Assembly (NCBI RefSeq): GCF_026914185.1 | Contig: NC_070562.1 | Coordinates: forward strand, 992,001 to 1,056,000 | Source of the DNA: Puccinia triticina | Lineage: Eukaryota; Basidiomycota; Pucciniomycetes; Pucciniales; Pucciniaceae | Direction of reading: 5' to 3' | DNA: 64,000 nucleotides | Shown here: positions 10,705 to 24,604 of the stretch, piece after piece | How positions within the stretch are numbered: the first letter of the stretch is position 1 | How the letters are laid out: each line of letters starts with the position of its first letter | The notes under the pieces: generated by a model | Told to the model about the DNA's origin: nothing | What the model saw: only the letters and a program-made list of their open reading frames with translations | The model's database searches: none | Made by a program: the position numbers and the translations under genes

Positions 10705-10990
10705 CGGTAGAAGTTCTACAACAACATGTACATTGATAACAGGGGTGCCATTGACTTGGCAAAAAGCTAAACCTCTCAGAATAGCTTCTGCACCTAGCGG
10801 ATGTCCATTGGGCTAAATTTTGTGCGCAAGCTAATTGGTGCGGGACTAATCAAAGTACTCTGTGTCAAGAAAACCAACAACTCAGCTGGTTTTCTCACCA
10901 AACCCACGGGAAGAACCAGTATTCAGAAATCTCTAGCGAAGCTATCAGTCATCCCAATTTCAAAGTCTGCTTTGTATCTGGCAACTCAAA
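10705..10990 (+). pseudogene. Copia RNase H C-terminal remnant
   Basis: Short plus-strand pieces in two frames resemble the end of a copia polyprotein: MYIDNRGAIDLAKS (RNase H region) ends at a stop near 10770, and NFVRKLIGAGLIKVLCV ... FLTKPTGRTSIQKSLAKL follows after a frame change. The surrounding element is missing, so this is a relic. Confidence 0.75.
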
Positions 10991-11382
10991 GCATGGGAGG
11001 CTGTGAGATTACATGTCCGGTGAACAGAACCGATCTCATAAAATGAGAAAGGTTCTGGGATCCAAATCAGCTGCGGAAACAGGTAAGCAAAGCAAACCTT
11101 TTCCGCAGTCCTAGCTGTGCAAGCGGGAATGAAAAACTGGTCACATCACTTGATGCATGCAGGAACATTTCCAGCAACCCACAAGCACAGAACAGAAACC
11201 AACCCAGGTCCCCAGTCACTCAGAGAAAGGATCACCGCAAGTGCCAAAGGTGAGCAGCTGTGGTCTCTTATTGTGTGGACCAGATGTTTGCTAACCACAT
11301 GAATTAATTTCTTAGACACATTTGTGCAGGAAAAAAACTTATCCCAATTCTGCAAGAAGTGCAGGCCGAGAGACAATTGGTA

Positions 11383-11604
11383 GGGGGATTCAAAGTTGGC
11401 CATGCACGGCTTGCATGCACTTTTGCAAGTTGGTGTTCAAGGCTTTTATTGAACACCAAATTTCATAAATACATTCAAGCAGGCTTAGGCGGTGTAGTAC
11501 AGTGTGGCTTGCATGCACTTTTGCAACTCGGTGTTCAAGAATGAACTTGAACACCGACTTGCAAAAGTGCATGCAAGTCGCATCTGGCCAACTTTGAAAC
11601 CCCC
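11383..11604. mobile_element. MITE with long terminal inverted repeats, 5-bp TSD
   Basis: The ends read GGGGGATTCAAAGTTGGCCA and the complement of GGGGGTTTCAAAGTTGGCCA. The inverted arms extend about 60 bp and include CTTGCATGCACTTTTGCAAG. The element is flanked by TGGTA at 11378-11382 and 11605-11609. It has no coding capacity, and the superfamily is unclear. Confidence 0.75.
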
Positions 11605-11609
11605 TGGTA

Positions 11610-12622
11610 AGTGGAAATTTCCACAGCTTGGCAGCAATGAAACAAAGAGCTAATGGAGAGCGGAACATTAAAAACATTGTGCTACTACTCAGCCGTTTCA
11701 CCAACACAAAGAAAGACGGATCAAACTAGCTGTACGCTAACAACCATGTAAGAAACATTATGTTTTCTAGAGCAAGCTAGAGAGCTGCTGCTAATGAAGT
11801 TTGCTAATACAGAGACCATCAAGCACTATCAATCTAAAAAATAAGGAGCAAGCTAGCTCCTTGGTTTTTCTGTTTCTCTACATTAGTAGTTATCCCAGTA
11901 GAGAGTTGGCCAATCACCTGCTCTTAGGTGAATATCTAAGATATTTTTTTCATTCAACTGCTCAATTGTCTCTTTAGGAGAGTTATCTAACTAGGAATAA
12001 ACATCTCTCAGTCATTGTAATTCTTTCAAGATGGTGGATAGATGGTGGGTAGCCTGCTGGAGCTGGCAAGATGTCACTTGTCATCAAGTGACTATTTTTT
12101 TTCCTGGTGATTAGAACTGTGAAACTTTTGGGAAAAACTTTTCAACCCCAAAAACCTTTCCTAGAACCAAACTCAAACCAGAAAACTTTTTAAACACCAC
12201 TTGAAACCTTGAAACTTTTGACATTGGTAACAAGAAACTTTTCTTGCAGCTGTGGTGCAGTCATAACCAGGTTCATCCAATGTCCCAAATACAAACTACA
12301 ATGATCAATAATAAAACTTGATGAATGTGAATGCTTTGAGTGGAAAAGAATGTATCTACATCAATTTTCGACAGTGCTTCACAGGTTGTGCAGATCCGAT
12401 CCCCCAGCTATGTCGGTATGGCAAGGATTGATTATGAAGGGTGAGTAGAGGGAGCATGATTATATGGGGCAGGGGGAAAAACAAACAAGGTAAAGGTTAC
12501 AGAGGCACAGAGTGGAAAGGAAAGGGGATACCAGAGTTGACGAAGCATGACTAAAACACCGCCCCTCCACCAAGAAACGGCCACGTCAGGGAGAAAGGGA
12601 GGGAAACATACAAGAGAGATGA
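11610..12622. other. Intergenic stretch downstream of the amidotransferase gene
   Basis: AT-rich sequence with repeated AACTTTT..AAACC motifs at about 12117-12242. I see no gene, RNA or bounded element. The right end is the 3' flank of the minus-strand amidotransferase gene. Confidence 0.45.
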
Positions 12623-13829
12623 CTAGAGGATATGCATGATCTGGAGGAATTTCGAGGAGATAAAGAAGCCATGATGGTCGAGAGGCTTGGGGAATCTAGC
12701 GGCAGAATCTTTGGCGTAGCGGAACGAGTTGCGGTCGACGATAGCCCAATCGGATCCGTTTTTAGTGCGAGCATTGAGGGAGTCGATGAGGATCTCGAGG
12801 GTGAATTCGGGGTGCCCCTGGAGGGTGAGAAGGCGGACATGCTCCTCCAGCTTCGCAGGCTCTTTCCCCGGCGAGTCGAGCTGTGTGGGGTCGAAGGTCG
12901 GGCCGAGTTTGACGAAGCCATGGACGGCACAGTTTGGCGTCGTGCCGAGGTTGTGGGTGCCTTCAGGGAGACTGGCCACAATGTCTCGATGGACCTGGTG
13001 CAGCCGCTGATCGATTACACCTCTCCGGTCAGCATGGGACTTACAGAGAGAGAGAGAGGGGGGGGATGAACTGACGAGAAGCGATGGGGATGGCAGGTCG
13101 GGTTGAGGATGGTGGGCGTGGGTGTAGTCGAAGAGGGACTGGCCGAGCAGGCTGAGCGCGACCTCGAAGATCCCGAACTCCCATCCCAGCGGGTTGCGGA
13201 CGACGTGAGAGCCGAGCGCTCGGGCGAAGATTTGGTGGCCGAAGCAGATCCCGAAGAGCTTCAGATGGCCGTATTCGGCGACCAACTTCCCCGAAAAATC
13301 GACCAGGTCGTCGATCCATTTGAGGTCATCATAGGCGTTCGATGCTGTGTTTCGGGCGACATTGATCGAAGGGGTTTGGTGTTTTTTTTTTTTTTTTTTA
13401 GATTATGTAGACCCCGGAAATGGTTCTCGTAAACTCCGCTGAGAGAGACTGACCACTTCCTGAAATGAGTAGTCCGACCGACTCGTTCAACAGTTCGTGG
13501 GAGGGATACTCGACGGGCTCCAAGCCTGGGAGCTCAATGACGTTGAAGCTAACGAGCTGCAGCTTGGGAGGAAGCTGAGACGAGGCCGGGTTGAGGACGA
13601 GATGTTCGTGGGGTTCGAGCACGAGATCCTGGCCGTCCTTGTCTGCGAGCTTCTTGTAGTTCAGCCCGTTCTGGAAGAAAGAGGCGAACACCTCGTGGTA
13701 GCTTCCTAGCTTCGCCGCCGCTACCGGTACTAGCACGCCCGCTCGTAGGAGGATGACTATCGGAATCGCCGGCTCGATCTTGGCACCGTTGTCGATGATC
13801 TCGTGCGGAGTGATCAGTGAGCAGCGCAT
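12623..13829 (-). CDS. Class I glutamine amidotransferase-like protein, 3 exons
   Basis: Predicted minus-strand exons are 13829-13454, 13344-13076 and 13006-12623, giving 342 aa. The first intron (109 nt, GTCAGT...CACAG) joins LLISGS to ASNAYDDLKW. The second (69 nt) is in frame and stop-free, so retention would add 23 residues. The nucleophile elbow GICFGHQ (catalytic Cys) and the later TLQGHPEF motif (His and Glu of the triad) are both present, as in stand-alone GMP-synthase-like amidotransferases that hydrolyse glutamine or act on gamma-glutamyl substrates. HQVHRDIV and VHGFVKLG are also family-like. No synthetase domain follows. The ATG at 13829 is the only in-frame one upstream; the first 25 residues look unlike the family, so the start is uncertain. 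Confidence 0.8.
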
Positions 13830-14235
13830 GTCCGGGTATTCTGCGTTTCAATGATTACGGTAGTCCGGATGGATGACTTGAGGGTATGTGTGTACAAACC
13901 TCAATATCTTTGTGGAAGATTGTGGTGGACCCATTGTGGTCGACCTGGAGACCTATCTTTTGCGGAGAGCCGCGGGAAATTCTGCCAGTTTCCATAGCGA
14001 CATCCGCCGTAAATATGGCCGGGTCACAATGCGAGGCACCCGCTCGAGTAATTGTGGCGGGGAGGGTCCCGAAAGACTCAAAAAGCACTCATGAATAGGT
14101 TGTTTGAAGTAGTACTGGCACAGATTACTTGTTTTCTAGGCATGCAAAACGATCACTGGGAATACAAGATGACGGAAGGACAAGAAAGCGGATTGAGAGA
14201 GAGTTGGAGACAGAGACAGAGCGAAGTGGTTTTGG

Positions 14236-14690
14236 TTATGCTCCGAAGCCGTAGAGTGTCCGGCCCTGTCGCTTGAGGGCATAGACGACATCGAGCGAGG
14301 TGACCGTTTTCCGCTTGGCGTGCTCGGTGTAGGTGACGGAGTCCCGGATGACATTCTCGAGAAAGATCTGGGGTCGGTGAGAAGCAATCGTCAGACGCTG
14401 CAGCGGAGGGGATGTGCGTAGACGGCGAGGGCTTACTTTCAGCACCCCGCGGGTCTCTTCGTAGATCAGCCCGGAGATTCGCTTGACTCCTCCTCGACGG
14501 GCAAGTCTTCGGATGGCCGGCTTGGTGATACCTTGGATGTTGTCCCGCAAGATCTTGCGGTGACCTGTGGATGGGGGAGGAGCAGACGTTAGAAGAGGGA
14601 TGCCGAGTGGGGAAGTGCGATGGTGGCGGACTGACGTTTGGCACCGCCCTTGCCGAGGCCCTTTCCGCCGCTCTTTCCGCGTCCAGACAT
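14236..14690 (-). CDS. H4: Histone H4, copy 1 (3 exons)
   Basis: Exons 14690-14636, 14564-14437 and 14367-14236 (introns 71 and 69 nt) encode 104 aa. The fold region is canonical ([22 protein letters not shown] ... [12 protein letters not shown] split over exons 2 and 3). H4 pairs with H3 in the nucleosome core. The N-terminal tail reads [13 protein letters not shown]: a serine is inserted after the first lysine compared with the usual SGRGKGGKG, making the protein one residue longer than the standard 103-codon H4. The gene is divergent from the H3 gene at 15204 across a 513-bp shared promoter. Its protein is identical to that of the second H4 copy at 18318. Confidence 0.97.
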
Positions 14691-15759
<1,069 letters not shown>

Positions 15760-16456
15760 ACCCTCTCTGAAAACTCCATCATTCTGTCTCTTCGTCTCTT
15801 CTTTGTCCATCCAGCCTGTATTACTTATCCTTGCGTCATCTCACTTGAAACTTGAAATGTCCCCCCGCTACATATTTACACACCACACCCTTGCTTGTTC
15901 AGCATTTGTTGTGGCTGCTGTCTGGTCATCCAGCATGTCCCCGTGCGTCTTCTGTTCCTGTTGGAGCATCCAAGGAGCCGCTACTCCATAATCTATATTC
16001 AACACTAAATGCTAGGGTGCATGTTTGGCCTCGGGAAGCGCCGTGAAATCCGCAGTCACAGGCACCGCCCGACGCGGGTAATCATACCCGCACTTCTTGG
16101 TCCCGGGTGCAAACCATTCATCCATACAGTCCCACTGTTTATCCCGCTTGATAGCGCGTGCCGCGGCAGTTGAGCCCGGGGAGCCCCGAAATGAGCACTC
16201 GGCGCCTCCTTGGATGTGTTTCCACTACTTGCAGCGCCCGGTCCCCAGGACATCCGACGTGCGGGCTTCAAGCAGCTTTGGACCCTCCCTCTCTCTCGGA
16301 GAGCTTTTTCTGCGGACCCTTTTGGTGTACAGGCGATCGAAAATCCCGACACTTTAACGACCCACTTATTGCACGTCTTCAGACTCTGCAGAGCCAGAAT
16401 CGTCGGCTCAGCCATTTTGCCAATATTATTCGGTTTTTTTTGAGGTGCGTAATCAT

Positions 16457-16528
<72 letters not shown>

Positions 16529-17240
16529 AGACAAACACACGGTGGATCGTGGGCGCGGTCAGCGCAACCACTGTAATCTACATATTTTTTCTTGGGCTTG
16601 CAGCGCTTGTCTGATTACTTTTCGGCCGCAAGTTATGGCCAGGGTTTGGCTTTTGTTCCAGTCGTACGACTCTGGCCTCGGATGAGCCCCAGCTCTCAAG
16701 TGGCAAAAAAGAAAGAGAGCCTCCTGAGAGGGCAGCGCAATGAAGGCAAGGTGAGATGGGGCAGGGATAAATCCTGCTTTCTCGGTTTGCCTTCGCGGCA
16801 TTTTTAGCAAGTATGCCCGCTTTCACAGGAGCTACATGCCGTGCTTCCGGCAGTTGACTCGGCCTCTCTGACTGGGAGTGCGATCCTGCGACGTCATACG
16901 CCATGTTCGTTGCGGGACACTGCTAGCTTGGCTGACTACATAGTCTTTAGGACAATTGAACACCGGGGGGCCTCCGAGCTACACTCTCTGGCCAGCTTTG
17001 TTCCATTAAGTGTATTCCACAAGAAGGGGGGCGATTGAAGTTATTGACTATGCTCAAAGTAAAGGGGACATTCAAGAATCATGTGATTGGGGTCTATTAC
17101 AAAACTCGGCTCCATAACAAAAGGCGGTGACAGAGAGAAGAAAACAAGCAGGAAGAGAGCAAATACATGGACTTCGAAAGGGCAGAGGACAAGTGAACAA
17201 AATCAACAGAAAAGAGAGGGAACCGTGAGACCAAGATTGT
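15760..17240. other. Spacer between the two convergent H3 genes
   Basis: Both H3 genes read into this 1.5-kb spacer. Apart from tRNA-Gly at 16458-16528 I see no gene or bounded repeat. The sequence is GC-richer than the repeat regions and seems unique. Confidence 0.5.
16458..16528 (+). tRNA. tRNA-Gly (anticodon GCC)
   Basis: This is a 71-nt cloverleaf. The acceptor stem GCGTTGT pairs fully with ACAACGC. The D arm GGCTAGCGGTAAA carries box A. The anticodon stem GGGCC/GGCCT closes the loop TTGCCAT, giving anticodon GCC for GGC glycine codons. The T stem AGGGG/CCCCT closes TTCGACT (box B), and A is the discriminator base. There is no intron. It lies between the two H3 genes and is transcribed by Pol III from its internal boxes. 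Confidence 0.95.
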
Positions 17241-18861
<1,621 letters not shown>

Positions 18862-19026
18862 TGATCCAGTTGTATTCCTTCAGATTCTCCCATTTTCATT
18901 AAAAGAAAAATAATCATCTGTATTATCAGATCATTCCCTAAGTATCCCAAACACCTTTCCGATGCCCCGACACCGCCCGTTGCCACCTTGCCTCACAGAT
19001 TCATGCAGGCGGACTGGGACAAACTC

Positions 19027-19060
19027 GCCCTCCTGAGCCACGCCGCATGGCTCAGGAGGC
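19027..19060. repeat. GC-rich hairpin between H4 and the proteasome gene
   Basis: CTCCTGAGCCA is followed 7 nt later by its complement TGGCTCAGGAG, a strong stem-loop in the convergent spacer 18783-19322. It could mark a 3'-end or insulator function; nothing beyond the stem supports this. Confidence 0.45.
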
Positions 19061-19322
19061 CCACGCCGCTCCGAGCCTCGTCCCATGAACAGCACATATG
19101 CAGTCCTCCTTCATTACCACCCGAAATGACGCACTCCATTGTGCTATGATCGTATGCATAACCTGTCAACCGGATGAAATCCCCGTATGCAGCCCAATCT
19201 CCAATGACTTCCATACACCCGACTTTTTTTATAGATTTAATAGTTTTTAGAGAATAACAGGGACAAGGAAATCATATTACAGGAGACATTTGTCTTTAGT
19301 TCTTGTAAATTTTTCATCGGAA

Positions 19323-20619
19323 TCAATCTTCCATTTCAGAGGAGAGGGCTTCTTTAGCCTTGACCTCGGCGGCCTCGATGATCGGTTGAGGGACGGGGGC
19401 GTGCTTGGAGTTAGTCTCAGAGACCGAGATCCACGACATCTCCAGCTCGAAGTCTTTGTCCTTCACTTCGTCGTGGACCATGTGTATTCTATCGTCAACG
19501 CATACGGAGAGAAAGAAAGCACAGGATGCGATGAGTGGTGAGTGGATGGAGGGGAGGGTCTCCTCGTCAACGGGTGCTGGGGGTGATCAGACAGGGACTG
19601 ACATTCTGGCGGCATGTTCGACCGCTTCACGCGCGGACATCTCTTCCAACTTCAACTTCTCGATCTCCGTTCGCGCGAGAGTTCGTCCCTTACCGATCGC
19701 ACAGCCGCGGTAACCCTGACACAAGAGGAGGAGATGAACAGGTGTTTTTTTCTTCTAGATGGAATGTGGGTTGTGCGTACCCAGAAGACCCCGCTAGGCT
19801 CGAGGCAGAACAGGTCGGGCGAGCCGTCCTTGTCGATCCCCGCGATGAGCGCCGAGATGCCGAAGGGACGGACACTCCCGTAGAGGGTGTATGCCTGGCA
19901 GAATTGGCCCATCCGGTCGGCGAGTTTCTAGACAGATCACACACGCGCAGACATATCGTCAGGTCGAGGGGAGGGGAGATGGTCGAGTGATGGGTTTTCC
20001 TACTTTGATCGGGATCGGGTCGTTGTAGTTTTGCTTGTAGGATGCGGCCTCTGCTGTAGCCCGATGTCCTAGCTGTCTTCCATCAGCCAATAAACCGGCC
20101 GTTGCCTTGTTATTTGGATCATCGAGTTAGTTCAGCGTTCTGGTTTTTGTTTTCCCCTCCCTGTTCAGCTCGATCCGACTTACGAGGCCGATGTGGAGGT
20201 CTACCGTCCGTAGTCTTCGGTTGCTCCCTGGGACCAATAGCTTCGATTGGACTAATTTCTCGACCGCAAGTACGACTCCGTCCTTGCATTTCAGCCCGAT
20301 CACCGTCCTAATCATGCCACACCCCGTGCATGTCTTTTTTTTCAGTCCAGAATCCGGTGAGTTTGGTTTTTCATTTGGATGTGACTGACCCTGAGTTTTC
20401 TACGGCCTTGTTGGCATACTCGACCTAGTAGTTTTTGGTCAGTGTATATAGCTGAGTGTGAGGTGGATGAGGACTGACTTGGAATATTCGGCCGTCTGGA
20501 CTGTATACGGCAGGAAGGGCAAGTCAGTGGGCTGCTTGCTGATAGGAGAAGGACAAGGAGGGGCTTGCTTGCCTGTAGGTTGAGGCTGATAGGTCGTATC
20601 CAGTTCCGATCGAGGTCAT
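19323..20619 (-). CDS. PRE10: 20S proteasome subunit alpha-7 (PSMA3/Pre10 type), 8 exons
   Basis: Predicted minus-strand exons: 20619-20573, 20500-20479, 20424-20390, 20307-20184, 20105-20004, 19927-19781, 19715-19603 and 19488-19323, giving 251 aa. The N-terminus [20 protein letters not shown] is the alpha-subunit signature. It is followed by [44 protein letters not shown] and the alpha-7-like [16 protein letters not shown], with an acidic tail EALSSEMED. The subunit forms part of the outer heptameric ring that gates substrate entry. The first intron begins GC rather than GT (TACAG|GCAAGC), and exon 2 is only 22 nt. The convergent neighbour is H4; the upstream neighbour is the mannosyltransferase gene. 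Confidence 0.93.
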
Positions 20620-20785
20620 CTTGGCTGGTGCGTGCTGAGCCTGGGGGTGGTCTTCTCCTGGCTGGCGGGTGACGCAGTATAGTTCGAGGGGGTCTCCCTC
20701 CGGGTGGCTTACGTATGAGTCAGACCCCAGGCCGGGGTGTCGGCGCACATGAGCCGGCCGGCCGGCCCGGGTGGGCAGGCCAAGG

Positions 20786-23700
20786 ATGGACGAACCACTC
20801 CGGGCAAGGAAAACCTACCAGCCATGGCCAGCACCTCCACCACCACCAGACCCGCAACACCAGCAGCATCCGGCTCAGCATCACAAGCTCCGGCAGGGGC
20901 ACTCGCTGCTCGGCTCACTCGGCGGCGGACTCGAGCTGATTGCACGACACCACCCACTCGAACCCCTCCTCATCATCGCACTCACCCTCTTGGCGGGAGT
21001 CGTCAGGTGCTGGAAGATCTCACGACCAGCAAGCATAGTGTCCGTCTCCCTTGATCAAAAAGGTATCTTGGAAGCAAGGAAGGATACTGATTCTTGTTTT
21101 TTGTTTTTTATAGATTCGATGAAGTCCATTTCGGCGGATTCGCTTCAAAATACATCCGCTCGGAGTTCTTCATGGACGTCCATCCGCCCCTGATCAAGCT
21201 ATTATTCGCACTCGTTGGCTGGCTGAGTGGGTATGACGGGACGTACGAGTTCAAAGAGATCGGAAGGTAGACTCTCTTCGTTTTTTTCTTTTGGGGCAGC
21301 ACTCACTGTCCCTGACCAACAATACACAGTGATTATTCAGATCGGGTGCCGTACCTCCAGATGCGCCTCGTGCCCGCACTGCTCGGCGTCGCCGTCGTTC
21401 CGATCGCCTATCTCACTCTGAGGATGCTCCACCAACGCCCATTATCAGCTTCCCTAGGCGCCCTCCTCCTCACCTTCGAGAACGCACTGATCGTCCAGTC
21501 CAGGTTCATCCTGCTCGACTCACCTCTGCTCTTCTTCACCGCCCTCGCCATCTTCTTCCACACGGGCTTCTGCAACGAGGACTCCAAACGGACCTTTACG
21601 CGGACATGGTGGGTCTGGCTCTCCCTCACCGGCCTCAGTCTCGGCCTGGTGCTCTCCTCGAAATGGATCGGCCTCTTCACCATCACCGCCGTCGGACTCC
21701 TGACCATCAAGCAGCTCTGGGAGCTGCTCGGCGACCTGCGCATCCCCCTCCCCATCCTCATCCGCTCCTTCCTCGCCCGCTTCCTCTGTCTCGCCATCCT
21801 CCCCCTGCTCGTCTACATCTCCATCTTCGCCATCCATCTCGCCGTCCTCTCCGGCTCGGGCGACGGCGACGCCTTCATGAGCTCCGAATTCCAGCAAACC
21901 CTCCGCGGTCACACCCTGCCCGACACCTTCGCCGACGTCCTCATCGGCTCCAACATCACCATCAAACATACCAACACCCTCGGCGGATACCTCCACTCCC
22001 ATGCCCAGTTCTATCCCACCGGGTCCCACCAACAACAGATCACACTCTATCCACATCACGACGAAAATAACCTGTGGACCGTCCTCGGCAGACTCGCCGA
22101 CGACCTCGACATCATCCACCGGAAACCTCCCGACTTTTATTACAAGAATCGCGTGCCCGTCAATGGCTCCACCTTCATTCGTCTCAATCATCCCTTGACC
22201 GACAAACGCTTGCACACCCATGATATCAGACCTTCGGTATCCGAGGTGGATTATCAGAACGAAGTCTCGGGGTACGGTTTCCCCAACTATCCAGGTAAGA
22301 CGCAAACACTCTCAAGATATTCATTGTTTTTATTAGTATTATTATTCAACGAGACCTTTTGCAGGTGATGCAAATGACGAATGGATAATCGAGATCGTCA
22401 GTAAGGAGTCGGACGTCAAAGCGGACCCAATCTCTGCCCGCCAAGTCCGGGCACTCCGGACCAAGTTCCGTCTGCGCCACTCGCTCCAGAACTGCTACCT
22501 GTTCTCTCACAAGGTCCGGCTGCCCGATTGGGGTTTCGGGCAGCAGGAGGTGACCTGTAACCGGAACCCGACCCTCGCCAGTTCGCTGTGGTACATCGAG
22601 TCGAACTACCATCCCCTATGTACGTCCTTTCCCCCCCCCCCCCCCGTCGACACGGCCTTTCGCATCCGGCTTACATCAGCAATCGGTAGTGGATCAGGAT
22701 AAAGACGCGGTCAAGGTTAATTACCATCGGCCAAGCTTCTGGGCTAAGTTCTGGGAACTCCAGACGGTCATGTGGCAGACCAATAAAGCCTTGGTCCAGC
22801 ACCACTCTTACAGCTCGAGGCCGAGCTCGTGGCCGGTCTTGAAGCGTGGGATGAACTTGTTAGTCTTTTAAGCGCTCTCTCTTCTCGCTCTCACTTCAGT
22901 TATTGATTATTTCTTCGGTCCTCAGTTGGGCTAAGGATCATCGACAGATCTATCTCATCGGAAACCCTTTCATCTGGTGGCTCTCCACCGCCGCTATCCT
23001 CTTCTATCTGCTCTCGAAAACTTTGTTGATCTTGAGGATCAAGAGAGGTTATCATGGCGAAGCTCGAAATCGTATGTTGAACTATCACCATCGGACAAAA
23101 AAAAACCTCAAATCTTGATTCTGATATCTACTTTGACGAATGTATTTTTCAAGTGAATGTGATCAAATATGATGGGATATCGGCATATCTAGTTGTAGGT
23201 TGGGCGACCCATTACCTGCCGTTTTACCTGATGAGTCGACAAGTATTTCTGCACCACTACTTCCCATCGTTATACTACGCGATCTTCCAAGTCTGTACGG
23301 TGTTCGACTTTGCGACGAGTCGGCTGAGCTCAAAGGCGCGGCTCAAAACCTTCGTCTCCATCCTCATCATCACCATCTGGACCTGGTCGATCTTCAAGCC
23401 GCTCTCGTATGCTTCTTCGTGGACGAGATCCCAGTGCGAGCGGGCTCGATGGAGACGGACTTGGGACTTCAGTTGCCACGATTTCCCCGAACATGTTTGT
23501 CCTTCTATTTTCCTGAGATGTCAGTTTTAATGAGAGCTTATTCGGTTTGGACTATGATTTTTGTAGGTGGATGATTATGACGATGCTGATGATCAGGAGG
23601 ATGAGTTGATGATGAACACCACCGGAGGCCAATCAGGAAAGCTGGCCGCCCACAACCGATTCAAGCTGCTGGAGCCAATCATGAACGTCTTCCAACTGCC

Positions 23701-23866
23701 CGCGGATGACGAGCTGCTCGAGCCCTCGCCCAAGGGTGCCCATCCTTACGAGCCTGTTGCTAGCATCGACCTTGCCTCCAAAGCATCACACCCCGTCGCA
23801 CGTCCTGTTGCAGCCTCTGTCTCTAAAGATCGAGAGCGGCGCGCTTGGCTTGAAGAACTCGATTAG
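20786..23866 (+). CDS. Protein O-mannosyltransferase (PMT family, GT39), 8 exons
   Basis: Predicted exons: 20786-21039, 21114-21266, 21330-22294, 22365-22619, 22690-22858, 22926-23071, 23154-23494 and 23567-23866, giving 860 aa. PMTs transfer mannose from dolichyl-phosphate mannose to Ser/Thr of proteins in the endoplasmic reticulum. Visible hallmarks are the catalytic loop FDEVHFGGFASKY, the segment FFMDVHPPLIKLLFALVGW, many membrane helices, a MIR-domain region with GGYLHSHAQFYPTGS and QQQITLYPHHDENNLW, and later RGMNFWAKDHRQIYLIGNP. The C-terminus is a long polar tail rich in Asp/Glu (exon 8). The start is the ATG at 20786, the first in this frame; upstream ATGs are in other frames. The PMT1/2/4 subfamily is not assigned. 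The splice from exon 1 uses a weak GTCCGT donor, chosen to restore SIVFDEVHFG. Confidence 0.92.
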
Positions 23867-23967
23867 GCTGCAGTGCCTTCTCTGCCGCTCGATCATTTAT
23901 TGTACCTCAGCATTAATTCATTGAACTCAATAATAGAATGTATGTATAATACACCAACGCAAACTAT

Positions 23968-24604
23968 CTAATTCGAGGAGAGGGTATGATGACCAGGAGA
24001 ATCAGGAGAGGAAGAAGAAGACGTAGCGAGGACGGAAGCAATGGTGTACGGCCCGTCATGGGAGAGGCTGACATGGAGAATGATATGTGAATGGGGGTGG
24101 AAGATGAGGACGGGTTTCTTGGGCTGGCCGGGCTGGCCCTTGAGCAGACTGAGCTCTTTCCAGCGGACCTCGTGGTACGGATAGAGTGCCTTATATGCAG
24201 CCTCTTTTGCCGTCCATCTATTACTTCCCGGCCACAAAGCACACACAACGAACACACAGAGACAAGGTCAACACGATTCTTGATTAGTCATGAGAGAAAG
24301 AATCAAACTTGTGTATTTTTGCGCACCTGTTGGCCAAGAACTCAACCATACCCGCGCTCCATAGATCAGAAGAAGAAGCGGCGAGCTTGAACTCGGGGCA
24401 ATCGAGCTCGGCGCCACTCAAGATCCTGCGGCTGAGCCGGGCAAGCCGCTGGGCATCGGGGGCGGCCGCGGAGGAGGCGTCGCCGGCCACCATCCGTGCC
24501 ATCCTTCGCCGGTCAAGGATGTCAATGCCGGTCCCGATTATCCGCTCGGTTATTTGCCGAAGGTGGTGGTGGTCGTGCAGCAGCACTCGGGTTCCGCGGA
24601 CCAT
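23968..24604 (-). CDS. PPT2: AcpS-type 4'-phosphopantetheinyl transferase (Ppt2-like), 2 exons
   Basis: Exons 24604-24327 and 24217-23968 (intron 109 nt) encode about 175 aa. AcpS-type enzymes move the phosphopantetheine arm of coenzyme A onto a serine of acyl carrier protein. In fungi the small stand-alone form serves mitochondrial ACP. Seen here are GTGIDILDRRRM (the Asp binds the metal ion), the exon junction LANR|WTAKEAAYKAL (the WxxKEAxxKA motif with the catalytic Glu) and the closing strand HIILHVSLSHDGPYTIA. Between them the protein has a low-complexity Ala/Asp insert. It is tail-to-tail with the mannosyltransferase gene, about 100 bp apart. Confidence 0.88.

Noticed and set aside
13855..14088. 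Minus-strand frame upstream of the amidotransferase (ASHCDPAIFTADVAMETG...)
   Set aside because: It has a good donor (GAG|GTTTGT) and a possible acceptor near 13850, but no splice keeps it in frame with the amidotransferase, and it matches nothing I recognise.
21606..22070. Arg/His/Pro-rich frame over the mannosyltransferase exon
   Set aside because: Shifted-frame shadow of the same exon.
21520..22305. 261-residue minus-strand frame inside the mannosyltransferase gene
   Set aside because: It is the complement of a strongly conserved exon; composition (Glu/Gly/Asp repeats) is a by-product of GC-rich third positions.
22628..22645. C homopolymer in a mannosyltransferase intron, and a similar run near 10370
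   Set aside because: Could be a sequencing-length artefact; no function inferred.
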